Below, piece after piece: positions 1 to 12,144 of a DNA stretch of 64,000 bases (within the stretch, counting starts at the first letter, position 1; each line of letters starts with the position of its first letter). Under the pieces are notes generated by a model. It saw only the letters and a program-made list of their open reading frames with translations. It searched no databases and had not been told where the DNA came from. The DNA comes from Oryzomonas japonica (lineage in GTDB: Bacteria; Desulfobacterota; Desulfuromonadia; Geobacterales; Pseudopelobacteraceae). The translations under genes were made by a program, and so were the position numbers. The stretch lies in assembly GCF_008802365.1 (NCBI RefSeq), contig NZ_VZQZ01000001.1, forward strand, positions 434,001-498,000, given 5' to 3'.

Positions 1-1
1 C

Positions 2-391
2 GTCACCAACTCCATGCGCCTGCTCAAGTTGCCCCCTGATGTTCAGCAGGATATCGTGGAGGAACGCATGAGCATGGGGCATGCCCGCACGCTCCTGGCC
101 CTGGAAAGTCCCGAGTTGATCCTCAAGGCCCGCCATGAGATCGTGCAGCGCCAGTTGAGCGTCCGTGAAGCTGAAAACCTGGTGCGGCGGCTGAAGATGA
201 ACCCCCACCCGGGGCCGCATAAGCGCCCGCAGCAACCCGACCTGCTCATGGGCGCCCTGGAGGAGCAGTTGCAGAAACGATTCCAGGCGCGGGTCGCCAT
301 CCGCAGGGTCGGCACCAAGGGGGGGAGGCTGGAGATCCACTTCAGCGACCCCGATGAACTGACCCGTATCGTCGATCTGCTCGAACAGTGA
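2..391 (+). CDS. parB: ParB chromosome partition protein, C-terminal part (5' truncated by window edge)
   Basis: The reading frame is open from base 2 and begins inside the protein; the first visible residues (VTNSMRLLKLP) match the ParB stretch that follows the helix-turn-helix. ParB binds parS centromere sites, spreads along DNA and works with the ParA ATPase in chromosome segregation. What is visible is the end of the central DNA-binding domain, a proline-rich linker (about residues 65-80) and a C-terminal dimerisation domain ending near LEQ. The gene just downstream is the ATP synthase operon, the parB-atp order known from Geobacter chromosomes near the origin. A methionine at 18 bp could mimic a start but lies mid-domain. 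Family assignment is firm. Confidence 0.9.
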   Translation, partial: VTNSMRLLKLPPDVQQDIVEERMSMGHARTLLALESPELILKARHEIVQRQLSVREAENLVRRLKMNPHPGPHKRPQQPDLLMGALEEQLQKRFQARVAIRRVGTKGGRLEIHFSDPDELTRIVDLLEQ

Positions 392-486
392 GAACTGCGG
401 GGCTGAATACCGCTTGTCCCCGTTCCGTTGGTAGGTGCCTGCCACCGCTTCCCGCTGAAATCCGACAGTTTTCTTTGCAATACATC

Positions 487-516
487 TTGACAAAGTGTTG
501 AAATATGTGGTAGCTA
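487..516 (+). promoter_or_regulatory. Candidate promoter for the ATP synthase operon
   Basis: A perfect -35 hexamer TTGACA (487-492) is followed after 18 bases by TAGCTA (511-516), upstream of the first ATP synthase gene at 582. Between them and the start codon lie two GTATAC palindromes nine bases apart (about 538-551), which could be an operator or an alternative -10. The assignment rests on sequence alone and the -10 match is moderate. Confidence 0.3.
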
Positions 517-581
517 GGTCCGATATCTGATGGATACAGTATACAAGTATACAATTTATGCATGCCTGCAAGGGGTAGGTC

Positions 582-1007
582 GTGATTGAATTAAATTTAG
601 CATTCGTTGTCCAGGTCATTAACTTCGGAATCCTCGTCCTTGTTCTCAACGTTTTCCTCTACAAGCCGATCCGCAAGGTTCTGGCCGACCGCCGCCAGGT
701 AATCGACTCTGCCCGTGAAAAGGCCGCCTCCGTTGATCTGGAGGTCCAGGAAAAGATGGCCCGCTATGAGGCCCGCCTGCGGGACGCCAAAACCGAAGCC
801 GCCGGCCGCAGGGCCGAGGCCCTCAAGGAAGCACAGAGTGAGGAGACGGCGGTATTGGAGAAGGCGCGCAAGGAGGCAACCGCCTCTTTGGAGGCCATTC
901 GCGATAGAGTGGCCAAGGAGGCCGCCGATGCCCGCGCGTTGCTGAAACAGCAGGCCGAGGCCCTGTCCGGCGACATCTGCGAGAAAATCCTGGGGAGGAG
1001 CCTGTAA
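582..1007 (+). CDS. atpF': ATP synthase F0 subunit b' (first of two b-type stalk subunits)
   Basis: This 141-residue protein has one N-terminal membrane segment (about residues 6-26) followed by a long charged, alanine-rich coiled coil, the architecture of the b/b' peripheral stalk that ties F1 to the membrane a subunit. The start is GTG, preceded by an AGGGGT ribosome-binding site. It is shorter than the second b gene that follows by one base and lacks that gene's signal-like N-terminus. Paired b' and b genes are typical of Geobacter-type bacteria and imply a heterodimeric stalk. It is the first gene of an atpF'-F-H-A-G-D-C operon. Confidence 0.88.
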   Translation: MIELNLAFVVQVINFGILVLVLNVFLYKPIRKVLADRRQVIDSAREKAASVDLEVQEKMARYEARLRDAKTEAAGRRAEALKEAQSEETAVLEKARKEATASLEAIRDRVAKEAADARALLKQQAEALSGDICEKILGRSL

Positions 1008-1008
1008 C

Positions 1009-1623
1009 ATGTTGATGGTATCCGATCGTACGAAAAAAATCGCCTTCTCCCTGGTCTATGTTGCCGCCATCGTTCTGGCCGCCTCGACCGGCTTTGCCAA
1101 CGAGGGGGGCGAAGGCGCGCACCAAGCCGACCACGCCGCCGCCCAGATGAAGGATTTGGGTTGGCGTGTGCTCAACTTTGCCGTTCTGGTCGGCATCATC
1201 GTGTGGGCCCTGAAAAAGGCCAATGTCAAGGGCACGCTGGCCGCCCGGCAGACCCAGATCGAAAAGGATCTGAAGGATGCCCAGGAGGGGAAGGCCGCTG
1301 CCGAGGCCAAGCTGGCCGAGTACAGTACCAAGCTCGATCAGGCATCCAAGGAAATCGATGAACTCCATGCCGCCATCATCCGTGAAGGGGAGCAGGAGAA
1401 AGAGCGTATTATCGCCGAGGCAAAGGTCGCCGCTCAGAAAATCGCCCTCCAGGCGACCCAGTCGGCCGAGCAGGAAACCCTCAAGGCCCGTGCCGAACTG
1501 CGTGCCGAGGCTGCCCGCCTGGCGGTGGAGATTGCCACCGGCAAGTTGACCGGCGCCATCCAGAAGGCCGACCACGACCGATTTGTCGGCGAATATCTTG
1601 ACAAGGTGGTACAGATCCAGTGA
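1009..1623 (+). CDS. atpF: ATP synthase F0 subunit b
   Basis: A second stalk subunit of 204 residues. It has two hydrophobic segments: a signal-like one at about residues 11-29 ending near FANEG, and the conserved membrane anchor at about 48-66, followed by a long coiled coil. The extra N-terminal segment is a common feature of b subunits in delta-type proteobacteria and may be cleaved. The stop codon overlaps the GTG start of atpH (GTGA), so the two are probably translationally coupled. The role is as in the preceding gene: a stator connecting the a subunit to delta. Confidence 0.9.
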   Translation: MLMVSDRTKKIAFSLVYVAAIVLAASTGFANEGGEGAHQADHAAAQMKDLGWRVLNFAVLVGIIVWALKKANVKGTLAARQTQIEKDLKDAQEGKAAAEAKLAEYSTKLDQASKEIDELHAAIIREGEQEKERIIAEAKVAAQKIALQATQSAEQETLKARAELRAEAARLAVEIATGKLTGAIQKADHDRFVGEYLDKVVQIQ

Positions 1624-2162
1624 TCAACAATACGATTGCGAGACGATACGCCAAGGCTCTGGTGCAGCTTGGCTCGGAGGCCGACCTGATCGACCGCTTC
1701 AGCGAGGAATTGGCTGCGATGGATCGCCTCTTCGCCGGCAATGGGGAATTGCGGGCCGCATTTGGGAATCCGGCCTTCACCGCCGAGCAGAAGAAGGGGA
1801 TCATGAAGGATCTGGTGGCAAAGGCCAACTGCTCCGAACTGGTCGGCAACTTCCTGCTCCTTCTGGTGGACAAAAACCGCGTGGCCTTCCTCGACCAGAT
1901 CGTTCAAACCTACAAGAAACTGGCCGATGAACATTCCGGCGTGATCCGTCCCTTCATCAGGACCGCTTTCCCTCTGGACGCCGCCCAGGTGGCCTCCATT
2001 CAAGGCGCCTTGGAGAAGAAGACCGGCAAGAAGGTGGTGCCGCAGGTGACGGTCGATCAGACCCTGCTGGGCGGCGTCGTGACCCAGATCGGCGATACAG
2101 CCTTTGACAGCAGCGTGAAAACTCAGCTTAAACGGATTCAAGATATACTACAGAAGGGGTAA
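1620..2162 (+). CDS. atpH: ATP synthase F1 subunit delta
   Basis: At 180 residues this is the usual length for the delta (OSCP-type) subunit that sits on top of the alpha3beta3 hexamer and joins it to the b stalk. The N-terminal helical domain begins [13 protein letters not shown], characteristic of the family, and the C-terminal domain carries the [13 protein letters not shown] signature. The GTG start overlaps the atpF stop by four bases. atpA follows after eight bases. Confidence 0.95.
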   Translation: MINNTIARRYAKALVQLGSEADLIDRFSEELAAMDRLFAGNGELRAAFGNPAFTAEQKKGIMKDLVAKANCSELVGNFLLLLVDKNRVAFLDQIVQTYKKLADEHSGVIRPFIRTAFPLDAAQVASIQGALEKKTGKKVVPQVTVDQTLLGGVVTQIGDTAFDSSVKTQLKRIQDILQKG

Positions 2163-2170
2163 ATGCTTCC

Positions 2171-3679
<1,509 letters not shown>

Positions 3680-3697
3680 ACAAGGACGGTTTGAGAC

Positions 3698-4564
<867 letters not shown>

Positions 4565-4588
4565 CAAGAGAACCGAATCACTATATGA

Positions 4589-6034
<1,446 letters not shown>

Positions 6035-6073
6035 ATTAACCTTACGGGGGACACCCCTTTCAAGGACTGATAT

Positions 6074-6490
6074 ATGGCTGAAAAGATGAAGCTGGAGATC
6101 GTCACCCCTTACAAGAAGGTGGTTGACATAGAAGTGGATGAGGTCACCGCCACCGGCAAACTGGGCGAGTTTGGCGTCCTGCCGGGTCATGCCCCGTTTC
6201 TGACCTCGCTCAAGATCGGCGAGTTGGCCTACAAGTATGATGGCAAGGCCGAGCACATGGCCCTCAACTGGGGCTACTTCGAGATCAAGGACGACCGGAT
6301 CATCGTCCTGGTTGAGACCGCCGAACTGGCCGAAGAGATCGACGTCGAGCGGGCCAAGGCAGCCCAGGGGCGCGCCGAGGAAAAGCTCAAGCACCTGACC
6401 ACGGAAGACAAGCAGTTCAAGGTCTACGAAGCAGCCCTGGAACGCGCCCTGATCCGCATGCAGGTTGCGGGCAAGGCGGTTCGCAAGTAG
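6074..6490 (+). CDS. atpC: ATP synthase F1 subunit epsilon
   Basis: A 138-residue protein with the N-terminal beta-sandwich (including GEFGVLPGHAPFLTSL, a family signature) and a C-terminal helical hairpin rich in Ala, Glu and Lys. Epsilon couples gamma rotation to the c-ring and can inhibit ATP hydrolysis. It is the last gene of the operon, followed 22 bases later by a strong intrinsic terminator. The a and c subunit genes (atpB, atpE) are not here and must lie elsewhere. Confidence 0.95.
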   Translation: MAEKMKLEIVTPYKKVVDIEVDEVTATGKLGEFGVLPGHAPFLTSLKIGELAYKYDGKAEHMALNWGYFEIKDDRIIVLVETAELAEEIDVERAKAAQGRAEEKLKHLTTEDKQFKVYEAALERALIRMQVAGKAVRK

Positions 6491-6512
6491 CTTTATTGAA
6501 ATATCCGTATGC

Positions 6513-6545
6513 AAAGAGCGGCAGCAATGCCGCTCTTTTTGTTTG
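6513..6545 (+). terminator. Intrinsic terminator of the ATP synthase operon
   Basis: An 11-bp perfect stem (6513-6523 with 6528-6538) is closed by a GCAA tetraloop of the stable GNRA class and followed by a T-rich tract (TTTTTGTTT). It lies 22 bases after the atpC stop. Confidence 0.92.
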
Positions 6546-6692
6546 TACTCTGCCGATCCTGGCTGTCGAGCCACTGCAATCACTCGTCGGCACGGCAAGC
6601 AATTCAAAGCCCCGGTCGATGGGGATGAATAATTGGGGTCTCAGCTTTTCTAATAGTTGTCCATTACTTCCAAGCGGTGTAAAATCCACTAC

Positions 6693-8153
6693 ATGATATT
6701 AGAGATGGATAACAGCCTTGCTGTCGCCACGAGCGGCAAAAAACAACGGGTACCGGAAATGTACGATGCACGGGTGATCATCTGCGACGATGAAGTCGAA
6801 ATAGTGCGCTATCTGAACAAGATCCTGACCACCCGGGGACTTGAGGTGGAGATTTTCACTTCCGGCGAGGCCCTGCTGCGCACCCTGGAGCATCGCGCAC
6901 TGGAGGAAAGCGATCTGCTGCTGCTGGATGTGAAGATGCCCGATGTGGATGGCATCGAGATCCTCCGGCGGGTCAAGGAACTCAAGCTGGAAATACCGGT
7001 GGTCATGATGACCGCCTTCGCCTCCATCAGTTCGGCCATTGAGGCCATGAAGCTGGGGGCGTACGACTATGTCACCAAGCCGTTCCCCAAGGAGAAGATC
7101 TTCGGGATACTGGACAAGGTGCTGGAACGCAAGGAACTGCTCAAGGAAAACTCCGCCCTGAAGGACGAGTTGGGCAAGTCCGCCCCGTCGGGCTACCTGG
7201 TCTATACCAGCGATGCGTTCCGCCAAGTCCACGAGATGGCCGTTCAGGTGGCCCAAAGCGATGCCAACGTGGTCATACTTGGGGAGTCGGGAACCGGCAA
7301 GGAGCTGATCGCCGGTCTGATCCACAGCGTGAGCCCCCGCAAGGAGCAACGCTTTCTCTCCATCAACTGCGCCACCCTCTCGGATACGCTCCTGGAAAGC
7401 CAGCTCTTCGGCCATGTGCGCGGGGCCTTCACCGGCGCGGTAACCCACCAGAAGGGGCTCCTGGAGGAGGCCAACAACGGAACCCTCTTCCTGGATGAGG
7501 TCGGCGACATGAGCCCCACCATCCAGGCCAAGCTGCTGCGGGTCCTGCAGGAGGGTGACTACATCCCCGTGGGTGAAACCAAAGCCCGGTCCGTGGATAT
7601 ACGTTTTCTGGCGGCCACCAACAAGAATCTCGAGGAGGAGGTACGCCAGAAGCGGTTTCGGGAAGACCTGTTCTTCCGGCTGAACGTCATCTCCATCCAC
7701 CTCCCGCCTCTGCGCGAACGTGCCGAGGACATCGAGCCCCTGGCCAGGTACTTTTTACACAGGATCTCCCAGCGGATGAAGAAGGAATTCGTCAACTTCA
7801 CCCCGGAGGCCCTGCTGCTCATGCAATCCTACTCCTGGCCGGGAAATATCAGGGAGCTGGAGAACGCCATCGAACGAGCGGCTATCCTGGCGCGGGGCAC
7901 GGTGATCTCCGCCGAAAACCTGCCGGTCTGGAAAAGCGCCCCGCTTGCTGCCGAACAGCGGGAGGAAGGGGAGCGGCTTCTCCCCCTGGAGGTCGTGGAA
8001 CGCGAGCATATCCTCCACGTGCTCCAGAAAACCGGTTGCAACAAGAGCCGGACGGCCAAGATCCTCAATATCGCCCGCCGGACCCTGGACCGGAAACTTG
8101 AAGAATACGGCATGCAGGACAAGGCCGCTCCGGCGGATGCGGACGATCCCTGA
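6693..8153 (+). CDS. Sigma-54-dependent response regulator, NtrC family
   Basis: The protein of about 486 residues has a receiver domain (acidic pocket ICDDE, phosphoacceptor in LLLLDVKMP, switch lysine in YVTKPF), an AAA+ domain with Walker A GESGTGKE and the sigma-54 contact loop GAFTGA, and a C-terminal Fis-type helix-turn-helix (NKSRTAKILNIARRTLDRKL). It should activate sigma-54 promoters after phosphorylation, most likely by the sensor kinase whose ATG overlaps its stop by one base. The start is uncertain: ATG 6693, ATG 6705 and ATG 6759 all lack a strong ribosome-binding site, and the receiver fold begins near 6765. The signal and targets cannot be read from the sequence. Confidence 0.88.
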   Translation: MILEMDNSLAVATSGKKQRVPEMYDARVIICDDEVEIVRYLNKILTTRGLEVEIFTSGEALLRTLEHRALEESDLLLLDVKMPDVDGIEILRRVKELKLEIPVVMMTAFASISSAIEAMKLGAYDYVTKPFPKEKIFGILDKVLERKELLKENSALKDELGKSAPSGYLVYTSDAFRQVHEMAVQVAQSDANVVILGESGTGKELIAGLIHSVSPRKEQRFLSINCATLSDTLLESQLFGHVRGAFTGAVTHQKGLLEEANNGTLFLDEVGDMSPTIQAKLLRVLQEGDYIPVGETKARSVDIRFLAATNKNLEEEVRQKRFREDLFFRLNVISIHLPPLRERAEDIEPLARYFLHRISQRMKKEFVNFTPEALLLMQSYSWPGNIRELENAIERAAILARGTVISAENLPVWKSAPLAAEQREEGERLLPLEVVEREHILHVLQKTGCNKSRTAKILNIARRTLDRKLEEYGMQDKAAPADADDP

Positions 8154-10126
8154 TGCCGCGGCGCTTTCCCATCCGTGCCAAACTGACCGTTGGGGCGCTG
8201 GCGCCGCTGTTTGTCGCCTTTTTCATCTGTTCGCTCACCGGTCTCTATATCATCGACGCCAAAATCACCAGCCAGGCCCAGGAAAAGGTCAGAACCGACC
8301 TGAACTCGGCCCGTGAGGCGTACCGCAACGAGTTGCACCATATCAATGAACTGCTGGAACTCACCGCCGACAACCCCTTTGCCGCCCTATCCATCAGTTC
8401 CGGCAACCGTCCGGCCATCTCGTCACTCCTCACCCCCCTCCTGCATAAGAAACATCTGGATATCCTGACCGCCGTGGACAAGAAGGGGCGGGTCCTGTTT
8501 CGGGCCCACAATCCGGCCCGGTTCGGCGACACACCGGTTGACACCTATTTTATCGACCAGGCGTTGAGGGGGAAAACGGTCACCGGCACCACGGTCCTCT
8601 CCCCCGAGCAACTGGCCGCTGAAAAAGACGAACTGACGGCCCAGGCGCGTATCGACGTGGTGACGACACCCCACTCCCGGCCCCGCCAGAGTTCCGTGGA
8701 GCGGGCGGGGATGGTCATGGTCTCGGCGGCGCCGGTGCTCGATAGCGCCGGCCGGGTTGCCGGCGCGCTGTATTGCGCGGAACTGCTTAACAACAATAAC
8801 GACCTGGTGGACAAGATCAAGGACACCGTCTACGAGGGGGTGAAGTTCAAGGGGCAGGATGTGGGCACCGCCACCCTGTTCCTCGGCGATACCCGCATCG
8901 CCACCAACGTGCACGCGTCAAACGGCAGAAGGGCTATCGGCACGCAACTCTCCGCAGAGGTCTACAACAGGGTCATCCTGGAAAACCGAAAGTGGGTGGG
9001 ACGGGCGTTTGTGGTGAACGATTGGTACCTGACCGCCTACGAGCCGATTGTAGGCCTGCGGGGCGAGGTCATAGGCTCCCTGTATGTGGGGATGCTGGAA
9101 AAGCAGTACAGCGCCCTGAAGAACAACGTCAATACCATCCTGGTCGTTGTCCTGTTAATCAGCTCACTGATCGGGCTGGCGGTTTCCGGCGTTATCGGCA
9201 CCCACCTGGCCACCCCCATCAAGGAGTTGGAGCAACTCACCCGCAGGGTGACGCTCGGCGAGCGGAATCTGCACATAGACGTCCGTTCGGCCGATGAACT
9301 GGGGGACCTCGCCGGAGGCTTCAACCAGATGACGCGCGCCCTGGCCCACCGCGAGTCCGAGATTACCATGCTGAATCGCAGCCTGGAACAGAAGGTGCTG
9401 AAGCGGACGGCGCAACTCGAAGAAAAGAATGCGCTTCTTCTGGAAACCCAGGCGGATCTCGCCAAGGCGGAAAAACTCGCGGACTTGGGCGTTATCGCCG
9501 CCGGCGTGGCCCATGAGATCAACAACCCCCTGGCCGTCATCCGGGGCAACATCGAGTTTCTGGAGATGTGTCTGCCGCCCGATCACGCCAATCGGGAGGA
9601 GGTGGGGATCATCAGCCAGCAGGTGGAGCGGATCGCCAAGATCGTGGGTAATCTGCAGGTATTCGCCCGGCAGAAAAAGCTGCACCAGGGGCAGGTCGAC
9701 ATCCATGACCTTCTGGACGGCATCCTTGGCCAGATCGGCCACCAGGTTCCCATGGACGCCATCACCGTGGTGAGGGAGTACGCGTCTGATCTGGCCATGA
9801 TCCGGGGGGATGGGGACCAACTCCGGCAGGTCTTCACCAACCTGATTCTCAATGCGGTTCAGGCCATGGGGGGCAAGGGGGTACTGACCCTGGCGACCAA
9901 GGGGGTGGCCCCTCTGGATGGTTGTGAGGTCAGCATCTCGGATACCGGCCCGGGGATCGGACCCGAGCACCTGAAGAAGATCTTTACCCCCTTTTTCACC
10001 ACCAAGGATACGGGCAGCGGCCTGGGGCTTTCCATCTCCTACGGCATCATCAAGGATCACGGCGGGGACATCAAGGTGTCGAGTGTGGAGGGGAAAGGGA
10101 CGACATTCCGGGTGACCATCCCTTAG
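8153..10126 (+). CDS. Membrane sensor histidine kinase with periplasmic double-Cache-like domain
   Basis: This 657-residue kinase has an N-terminal membrane helix (about residues 14-36), a large periplasmic region of about 290 residues with Cache-like features (FIDQALRGKTVTGT, GDTRIATNV, IGTQLSAEVY), a second helix (about 325-347), a HAMP linker, a coiled coil, a HisKA domain with phosphoacceptor His454 in VAHEINNPL, and an HATPase with the DTGPGIG and GSGLGLSI motifs. The one-base overlap with the upstream NtrC-type regulator marks a cognate pair. The ligand is unknown; Cache sensors of this layout often bind small organic acids, which is inference here. Confidence 0.88.
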   Translation: MPRRFPIRAKLTVGALAPLFVAFFICSLTGLYIIDAKITSQAQEKVRTDLNSAREAYRNELHHINELLELTADNPFAALSISSGNRPAISSLLTPLLHKKHLDILTAVDKKGRVLFRAHNPARFGDTPVDTYFIDQALRGKTVTGTTVLSPEQLAAEKDELTAQARIDVVTTPHSRPRQSSVERAGMVMVSAAPVLDSAGRVAGALYCAELLNNNNDLVDKIKDTVYEGVKFKGQDVGTATLFLGDTRIATNVHASNGRRAIGTQLSAEVYNRVILENRKWVGRAFVVNDWYLTAYEPIVGLRGEVIGSLYVGMLEKQYSALKNNVNTILVVVLLISSLIGLAVSGVIGTHLATPIKELEQLTRRVTLGERNLHIDVRSADELGDLAGGFNQMTRALAHRESEITMLNRSLEQKVLKRTAQLEEKNALLLETQADLAKAEKLADLGVIAAGVAHEINNPLAVIRGNIEFLEMCLPPDHANREEVGIISQQVERIAKIVGNLQVFARQKKLHQGQVDIHDLLDGILGQIGHQVPMDAITVVREYASDLAMIRGDGDQLRQVFTNLILNAVQAMGGKGVLTLATKGVAPLDGCEVSISDTGPGIGPEHLKKIFTPFFTTKDTGSGLGLSISYGIIKDHGGDIKVSSVEGKGTTFRVTIP

Positions 10127-10149
10127 GGATAGGCCGCAGGGTTGCCAGG

Positions 10150-10203
10150 ACTTATGGGGCCTATGGGACGTATAGGTCCTATAAGCCTTATACGTCCTAT
10201 GAG
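10150..10203. repeat. Six tandem 9-bp repeats, pattern about N-C-Y-TAT-R-N-G, with hairpin potential
   Basis: Six consecutive nonamers (for example GCCTATGGG, TCCTATAAG, TCCTATGAG) fill the gap between the kinase gene and the convergent MOSC gene and run through the MOSC stop codon. Within them, 10166-10174 and 10189-10197 form a 9-bp stem. It sits where two convergent transcripts end and could act as a bidirectional termination or stabilising hairpin, though no clear T-tract is present. Confidence 0.7.
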
Positions 10204-10637
10204 GTGGGGCCGATGATCTGCACCTGGTCCCCCGACCGGATCTTCCCTCCGGTGATGACCTTGGCGAAGATGCCCTCCTTGGGCATGACGCAGTCGCCGG
10301 CCTGATAGTAGATGGCGCAGCGGGTGTGGCACTCCTTGCCGATCTGGGTTACCTCCAGCAGGGTTTCCCCCACCTGCAGGCGGGTTCCTATGGGCAACGT
10401 TACCAGTTCGATACCGCTGGTGGTGATATTCTCGGCAAAGGCACCGGCGGTCACGTTCAACCCCAGGGCCCGCATCTTGTCGATGCTCTCTTCGGCCAAA
10501 AGGCTTATCTGGCGGTGCCAGTCACCGGCGTGGGCGTCCCCCACGATGCCGTGGTTCTCTTTCACCGCAACCTCTGCCACCGGTGTTTTACGCTCGCCCT
10601 TTTTCTCGCTGATGCAGACGGCGACGACGTGTGCCAT
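10197..10637 (-). CDS. MOSC-domain protein, molybdenum-cofactor associated
   Basis: A 146-residue protein with the MOSC core: the HGIVGDAHAGDWHRQISLL segment near residue 30, AFAENITTSGI and a conserved cysteine in IGKECHTRC. MOSC domains bind the pterin molybdenum or tungsten cofactor or move sulfur onto it. Stand-alone short versions next to moaA and mobB, as here, are common in anaerobes. The start is placed at 10637 because a GGAGG site, lying in the last codons of moaA, sits just upstream; a longer frame starting at 10679 would overlap moaA. It is the last gene of the tup-mob-moa operon. Confidence 0.85.
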   Translation of the reverse strand: MAHVVAVCISEKKGERKTPVAEVAVKENHGIVGDAHAGDWHRQISLLAEESIDKMRALGLNVTAGAFAENITTSGIELVTLPIGTRLQVGETLLEVTQIGKECHTRCAIYYQAGDCVMPKEGIFAKVITGGKIRSGDQVQIIGPTS

Positions 10638-10638
10638 C

Positions 10639-11619
10639 CTATCCTCCAATCTGTGCCATCGTAAAATTTTTGTGTTCATACCCGTTGCTGGTGATGTGGT
10701 GCCCCTTCGGTTTCGCCATGACGATCCCCTTCATGACCTCCGTCAGGGCTGCGGGATCAGGCGGCCGCAGATACGGCACCAGGTCCGTTGTCTCGTCGGA
10801 AAACAGGCAGCCCTTGGCCTGGCCGGTGGAGGTCACCCGGATGCGGTTGCACTCCCCGCAGAAGTGGCCCGATACGGCGGTGATGATGCCGAGGGTCCCC
10901 TGGGCGCCCTGGATGCGGAAGTCGCAGGAGGGACCGGCAAAGGCCCCCTTGCACACATGCTCCAAGGTGTGATGGGCTGCGATACGTTGCAGGATCTCCT
11001 CACCGGAGATGCAGTAGCGCTGCCAAGCATCTTCCTTGATCACCGGCATGTATTCGATGAAGCGTACCGAGTTGCCCCGGCTCCGGGTCAGTTCGGCGAA
11101 ATCCAGGATCTCCCCATCGTTGACCCCGCGCATGACGACCATGTTGATCTTGGGCGGCGGGAAACCGGCCCGTTCGGCCGCATCCAGCCCGGACAAGACC
11201 CGGTCCAGGTCGCCGCCCCGGGTAATGGCGGCAAAGGTCTCCCGGTGGAGGGAGTCCAGGCTGACGTTCAGGCGCTGCACACCCGCTTGATACAGGTCTC
11301 CGGCCATCTTGTCCAGCAGGAGGCCGTTGGTGGTGATGGCCAGGTGGCGCAGGCCGTCGATATGCGCGAGGCGGGAGAGGAATTCGACGATGCCGGCACG
11401 CACCAGCGGCTCGCCGCCGGTGATGCGGATCTTCTCGATCCCCAGGCTGACCGCGGTTTCGGCGATCAGCTGCAGTTCCTCGTAGCGCAGGACGTCTTCA
11501 TGGCGTTTCCGGGTGACACCTTCGGCGGGCATGCAGTAGGAACAACGCATGTTGCAGCGATCGGTCACCGAAAGACGCAAATAGTTTATGGTTCTCCCGA
11601 GGGAGTCAGTCAGTTGCAT
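10639..11619 (-). CDS. moaA: GTP 3',8-cyclase MoaA (radical SAM, molybdopterin synthesis)
   Basis: This 326-residue protein opens molybdenum-cofactor biosynthesis by rearranging GTP to 3',8-cyclo-H2GTP. The N-terminal radical SAM cluster motif CNMRCSYC is at about residues 22-29, the SAM-binding GGEP is present, and a second cluster uses C-terminal cysteines in CGECNRIR and CLFS. The protein ends in the conserved Gly-Gly (AQIGG) needed for catalysis. It overlaps mobB by 14 bases upstream and is followed after one base by the MOSC gene. Co-transcription with tungstate transport genes suggests the pathway serves the adjacent formate dehydrogenase. Confidence 0.97.
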   Translation of the reverse strand: MQLTDSLGRTINYLRLSVTDRCNMRCSYCMPAEGVTRKRHEDVLRYEELQLIAETAVSLGIEKIRITGGEPLVRAGIVEFLSRLAHIDGLRHLAITTNGLLLDKMAGDLYQAGVQRLNVSLDSLHRETFAAITRGGDLDRVLSGLDAAERAGFPPPKINMVVMRGVNDGEILDFAELTRSRGNSVRFIEYMPVIKEDAWQRYCISGEEILQRIAAHHTLEHVCKGAFAGPSCDFRIQGAQGTLGIITAVSGHFCGECNRIRVTSTGQAKGCLFSDETTDLVPYLRPPDPAALTEVMKGIVMAKPKGHHITSNGYEHKNFTMAQIGG

Positions 11620-12118
11620 GGATGATCCGTTTTTCCACGAAATCGGCTACCTGTGACGGGCTATTGAGATCCAGTACCGGCACATCCAACTGCAATGGTT
11701 CATCGCTGGCCACCGCCAGCAGGCTGGGATCATGCGCCTCGCCCCGGCAGAGCAGGGTGTCGCTCCGTTCCCGGCGATGGACCTCAATCTTGGGGAGGCC
11801 GCTTTTCTTGAAACCTTCGGTCAGAACCAAGTCAACATCGCCAAAGTAGACGGCGATCAACTCCTCGATAGGGGGCGATTCCGCGTGCTTCTTGATCACG
11901 GCCAGCTTCTCCGGCGAGGAGATCAACATGGTGTCGGCGCCCGCCTGGGTCAGGCGGTGGCTGTCCTTGCCCGGATGGTCGATGTCGAAGTGGTGGGCGT
12001 CGTGCTTGATGACCCCGACCCGGTAGCCCCGGCTCTTGAGCTCGGCAATCACCTTCTCCAGCAGGGTGGTCTTGCCGGTGCCCGATTTGGCGACGAATGA
12101 AACGGCGTGGGAGAGCAT
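11606..12118 (-). CDS. mobB: Molybdopterin-guanine dinucleotide biosynthesis protein MobB
   Basis: A 170-residue P-loop GTP-binding adaptor (AKSGTGKTTLLEKVI at about residues 8-22) with the MobB-specific GVIKHDAHHFDIDHPGKDS segment. MobB assists MobA in attaching GMP to molybdopterin to form the bis-MGD cofactor used by formate dehydrogenases. The start at 12118 is supported by a GGAGG site; the frame extends further upstream but runs into tupC with no MobB-like sequence. A MobA domain is fused to FdhD about 3 kb upstream on the same strand. Confidence 0.93.
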   Translation of the reverse strand: MLSHAVSFVAKSGTGKTTLLEKVIAELKSRGYRVGVIKHDAHHFDIDHPGKDSHRLTQAGADTMLISSPEKLAVIKKHAESPPIEELIAVYFGDVDLVLTEGFKKSGLPKIEVHRRERSDTLLCRGEAHDPSLLAVASDEPLQLDVPVLDLNSPSQVADFVEKRIIHATD

Positions 12119-12144
12119 AGGTACCTCCAGACAGGCTTTGGGGT

